From NCBI RefSeq assembly GCF_001703635.1, contig NZ_LQZT01000001.1, positions 605,442-649,118 of the forward strand: a DNA stretch of 43,677 nucleotides, read 5' to 3'. Source of the stretch: Parahoeflea olei. GTDB lineage: Bacteria; Pseudomonadota; Alphaproteobacteria; Rhizobiales; Rhizobiaceae. Below the pieces are notes generated by a model, which was not told the origin of the DNA, searched no databases, and worked only from the letters and a program-made list of their open reading frames with translations. Positions 41,751 through 43,677 of the stretch are shown here, in pieces. Position 1 is the stretch's first letter. Every line of letters starts with the position of its first letter. The position numbers and the translations under genes are program-made.

Positions 41751-43325
41751 ATGTGGAAGAGCGACGAACTGCGACAGATGCTGGACGCCGTGGCGCGGTA
41801 CCGTGACTACGGATCTCTCGATCGCTTGCCGCAATGGGAAGAACGCCTGCGGGTCAACGCGCGCGAGTTGAGCCAGTTTGCGGATATCCCGCATGTCGAG
41901 GCCGAGCCGATTTCAACCGCAGCGGCGCCCACGGCTGCCGAAGCGCCGCGGCCAACCGGCGGCAGCGCCCTGGGGGACGGCAAAGCCGAGACGGCTGTCG
42001 CCATTGCCGCCGCCGTGCGGCGGGGCGACAGGTCCGTCAGCGACATCGCCGACGCCTATATCGCCCGCGCCGAGGCCGTCGCCGGGATGAACTTCTTCAC
42101 CACCTTCGATGCCGAGCTGATCCGCAAGGAAGCGCGCACGCTCGACGACCGCGTCGCCAGGGGCGAAGACCTGGGGCCGCTGGCTGGCGTGCCCGTTCCG
42201 ATCAAGGACTTCATGTTCGTCCGCGGCTATCCGCGCACCGGGGGAACCCGGGCGATGGCGCCGGGCACCGGGCACGACGACGCACCGGCGATTGCGAAGC
42301 TGCGTGCGGCGGGCGCCCTGTTCGCCGGCATGACGAACCTGCACGAGCTGGCCTATGGCGCCACAGGCATCAACCCGCATTTCGGTGCGGTCGCCAATCC
42401 GGGTCATCCGAGACACATAATCGGTGGGTCGAGTTCCGGTTCGGCCGGTGCCGTGGCGGCAGGCCTTGCGCCTGTCGCGGTCGGCACGGACACCTCCGGA
42501 TCGATCCGCATCCCCTCTGCCTTTTCCGGCGTGACGGGTTTCAAGCCAAGCTATGACCGCGTCAGCCGCGACGGGGTGATGCCGCTTGCCTGGACGCTCG
42601 ACCACGTCGGCCAGATCGGCGGAAATGTCCGCGATGTGGCGCTGCTGTTTGCGGTGATGTCCGGTCTGGCGCCGGAAAGCTGCGTGCCTGACGCGAGCTG
42701 GAAATCCGGCCGCCTGCGCATCGGAAAGCCCGTCAACCATTTCTACGAGGAAGTCGACACCGAGATCCTCGATCGCCTGGAGCGCCTGGTTTCGGCCCTT
42801 GCCGGCGAGGGCCACGAGATCCTGGCTCCCCGCCTGGATGCGGTGGAGAACTGCCTGCCGATCCACGTCCAGACAGTCAGCGCCGAAGCCTCCCAGGCCT
42901 ACTGGTTGCCGCTTGTCGAAAACCCCGACCTGCTGGGCGAGGATGTGCGCGTGCGGCTGGAAGTGGGCCAGTTTCTCGCAAGCGTCGACTATGTCAAGGC
43001 GCAGCGCCTGCGCACGGTGCAGCGGAGCGCGCTGCAGGCCGCGTTCGACAATGTCGATGTGCTGATCACGCCGACGGTGGCGACCGTGGCACCGAAATTA
43101 GAGGCGACAAGCGTCTTGATAGATGGCGTCGAGCGGCCAATGCATCCGGCGCTGACCCGCTTCACCACCCCCTTCAACCAGTCCGGCCTCCCCGCCATCA
43201 CCCTGCCCTGCGGGACCAATTCGGCGGGGCTGCCGATCGGGGTTCAACTGGCAGGCCCCTTCGGAAGCGATGAACGGCTTCTCGCAATCGCCGCAGAAGT
43301 CGAACGCATCATCGCCACGCTGTAA
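41751..43325 (+). CDS. Amidase-signature hydrolase with an N-terminal AtzG-like extension
   Basis: This 524-aa amidase-signature enzyme hydrolyses an amide to acid and ammonia through a Ser-cis-Ser-Lys triad: Lys152 in VPVPIKDF, a cis-Ser in GGSSSGSAG (225-233) and nucleophile Ser251 in VGTDTSGSIRIP. The N-terminal ~58 residues (helix WKSDELRQMLDAVARYRDY, then WEERLRVNARELSQFADI and a short AEPISTAA end) precede the usual domain start near 78. Their layout resembles AtzG/DUF4089, the small partner that AtzE-type amidases need, so this may be a fusion of both. That point is inference. It is last in the dct operon. The substrate may be a carboxybiuret, allophanate-like or other amide. Confidence 0.88.
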   Translation: MWKSDELRQMLDAVARYRDYGSLDRLPQWEERLRVNARELSQFADIPHVEAEPISTAAAPTAAEAPRPTGGSALGDGKAETAVAIAAAVRRGDRSVSDIADAYIARAEAVAGMNFFTTFDAELIRKEARTLDDRVARGEDLGPLAGVPVPIKDFMFVRGYPRTGGTRAMAPGTGHDDAPAIAKLRAAGALFAGMTNLHELAYGATGINPHFGAVANPGHPRHIIGGSSSGSAGAVAAGLAPVAVGTDTSGSIRIPSAFSGVTGFKPSYDRVSRDGVMPLAWTLDHVGQIGGNVRDVALLFAVMSGLAPESCVPDASWKSGRLRIGKPVNHFYEEVDTEILDRLERLVSALAGEGHEILAPRLDAVENCLPIHVQTVSAEASQAYWLPLVENPDLLGEDVRVRLEVGQFLASVDYVKAQRLRTVQRSALQAAFDNVDVLITPTVATVAPKLEATSVLIDGVERPMHPALTRFTTPFNQSGLPAITLPCGTNSAGLPIGVQLAGPFGSDERLLAIAAEVERIIATL

Positions 43326-43517
43326 GCCATCGCGGCGCCCTATCCCTGTCCCTGGATCGCCCCAAGCGAGATCTCTCTGGGCTTCGGGCCCGGGGATCTC
43401 GCCGATGAAGGTATACTGCGACCGTGGCTTGCCATGACGAGCGGCAGCCCCGTCTGCGCTGGCCTCGACTGGCGGACGCTGAACAGGTTGCCGGCACCTT
43501 GCAGACAACGACCAAAC

Positions 43518-43547
43518 GCAAAAAGCCCCCGCGGACGGGCTTTTTGC
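43518..43547. terminator. Intrinsic bidirectional terminator
   Basis: A perfect 11-bp inverted repeat, GCAAAAAGCCC/GGGCTTTTTGC with an 8-base loop, contains A and T tracts that give a poly-U end in either direction. It lies 193 bases after the amidase stop. The rest of 43326-43677 contains only short open frames without a Shine-Dalgarno sequence or recognisable domain, so I see no gene in it. Confidence 0.8.
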
Positions 43548-43677
43548 TATCGGACAAAAGCTATTTGCGCCTGAGCGCGTGACGGCATGGAGGCTCATCA
43601 GCTCCCCCCGTCATGGCGCCAGGGTAGTGTGCGGAGAGTTCTGCAAAATGGCTGAGATTGGGCGGTCATGGCAGGCT

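Noticed and set aside
40926..43325. Uracil-degrading Rut pathway, suggested by the RutD-like hydrolase
   Set aside because: No rutA, rutB, rutC or rutF is present, and the neighbouring genes are a TRAP importer and an amidase.
43098..43598. Minus-strand open frames over the end of the amidase gene and the gap beyond
   Set aside because: They run into the intrinsic terminator and the sense amidase gene, with no motifs.
1..43677. CRISPR arrays, tRNA genes, insertion sequences, integrases or phage genes
   Set aside because: I saw no regularly spaced repeats, cloverleaf-like sequence, transposase or integrase motif on either strand by eye. A dedicated search could still find a divergent tRNA or small RNA.

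Overview
The window is GC-rich DNA (clearly above 60% by eye) with dense, short-overlap operons. It has the gene content of a large alphaproteobacterial genome or megaplasmid, most like Hyphomicrobiales or Rhodobacterales. This placement is inferred from gene style and the wealth of ABC, TRAP and TTT importers. There is no rRNA, tRNA, IS element, phage gene or CRISPR array that I can see. Almost everything is small-molecule uptake and catabolism: 42 protein genes form six transporter-catabolism modules, most with their own regulator.

Region by region: (1) 17-5131 (+): a PhnD-like binding protein, a fused Fe3+/aminoethylphosphonate-type permease, an ATPase and a second, FbpA-like binding protein. 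(2) 12606-5311 (-): an SCP2-like protein, an alpha/beta hydrolase, a branched-chain-amino-acid-type ABC importer (livKHMGF) and an aldehyde dehydrogenase. Divergent from it, 12794-15857 (+) holds an SMP-30/lactonase-like protein, a beta-hydroxyacid dehydrogenase and, after a gap, an IclR regulator. (3) 15971-18097: a LysR regulator divergent from a YdcZ-type small transporter and an azoreductase. (4) 20387-18265 (-): a GntR regulator and an amidohydrolase. Divergent from these, 20568-30149 (+) has a five-gene oligopeptide-type ABC importer followed by a flavin reductase, a hydantoin/Asp/Glu racemase, a cytosine-deaminase-like amidohydrolase and a chlorohydrolase-like amidohydrolase. (5) 35115-30433 (-): a D-2-hydroxyacid dehydrogenase, an RraA-like aldolase/decarboxylase and tctCBA, with a divergent GntR regulator at 35261. 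(6) 37761-36140 (-): an IclR regulator and aspartate dehydrogenase. Divergent from these, 37915-43325 (+) holds dctPQM, a RutD-like hydrolase and an amidase. A clear intrinsic terminator lies at 43518-43547.

The most interesting modules are 4 and 6. Module 4 combines three different amidohydrolases, a two-cysteine racemase and a peptide-class importer, which suggests uptake and ring opening of a cyclic amide, hydantoin-like or N-heterocyclic compound. Two of its amidohydrolases appear to have altered metal-ligand motifs. Module 6 couples a TRAP importer to an amidase, an alpha/beta hydrolase and aspartate dehydrogenase, which looks like a route from an amide-type nitrogen compound to aspartate/oxaloacetate. 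The amidase has an N-terminal extension that may be a fused AtzG-like partner. Module 2 is an unassigned hydrophobic, ester or lactone pathway. Its divergent promoter carries two near-identical 23-bp repeats. The substrates of all six modules are inferred, not shown.
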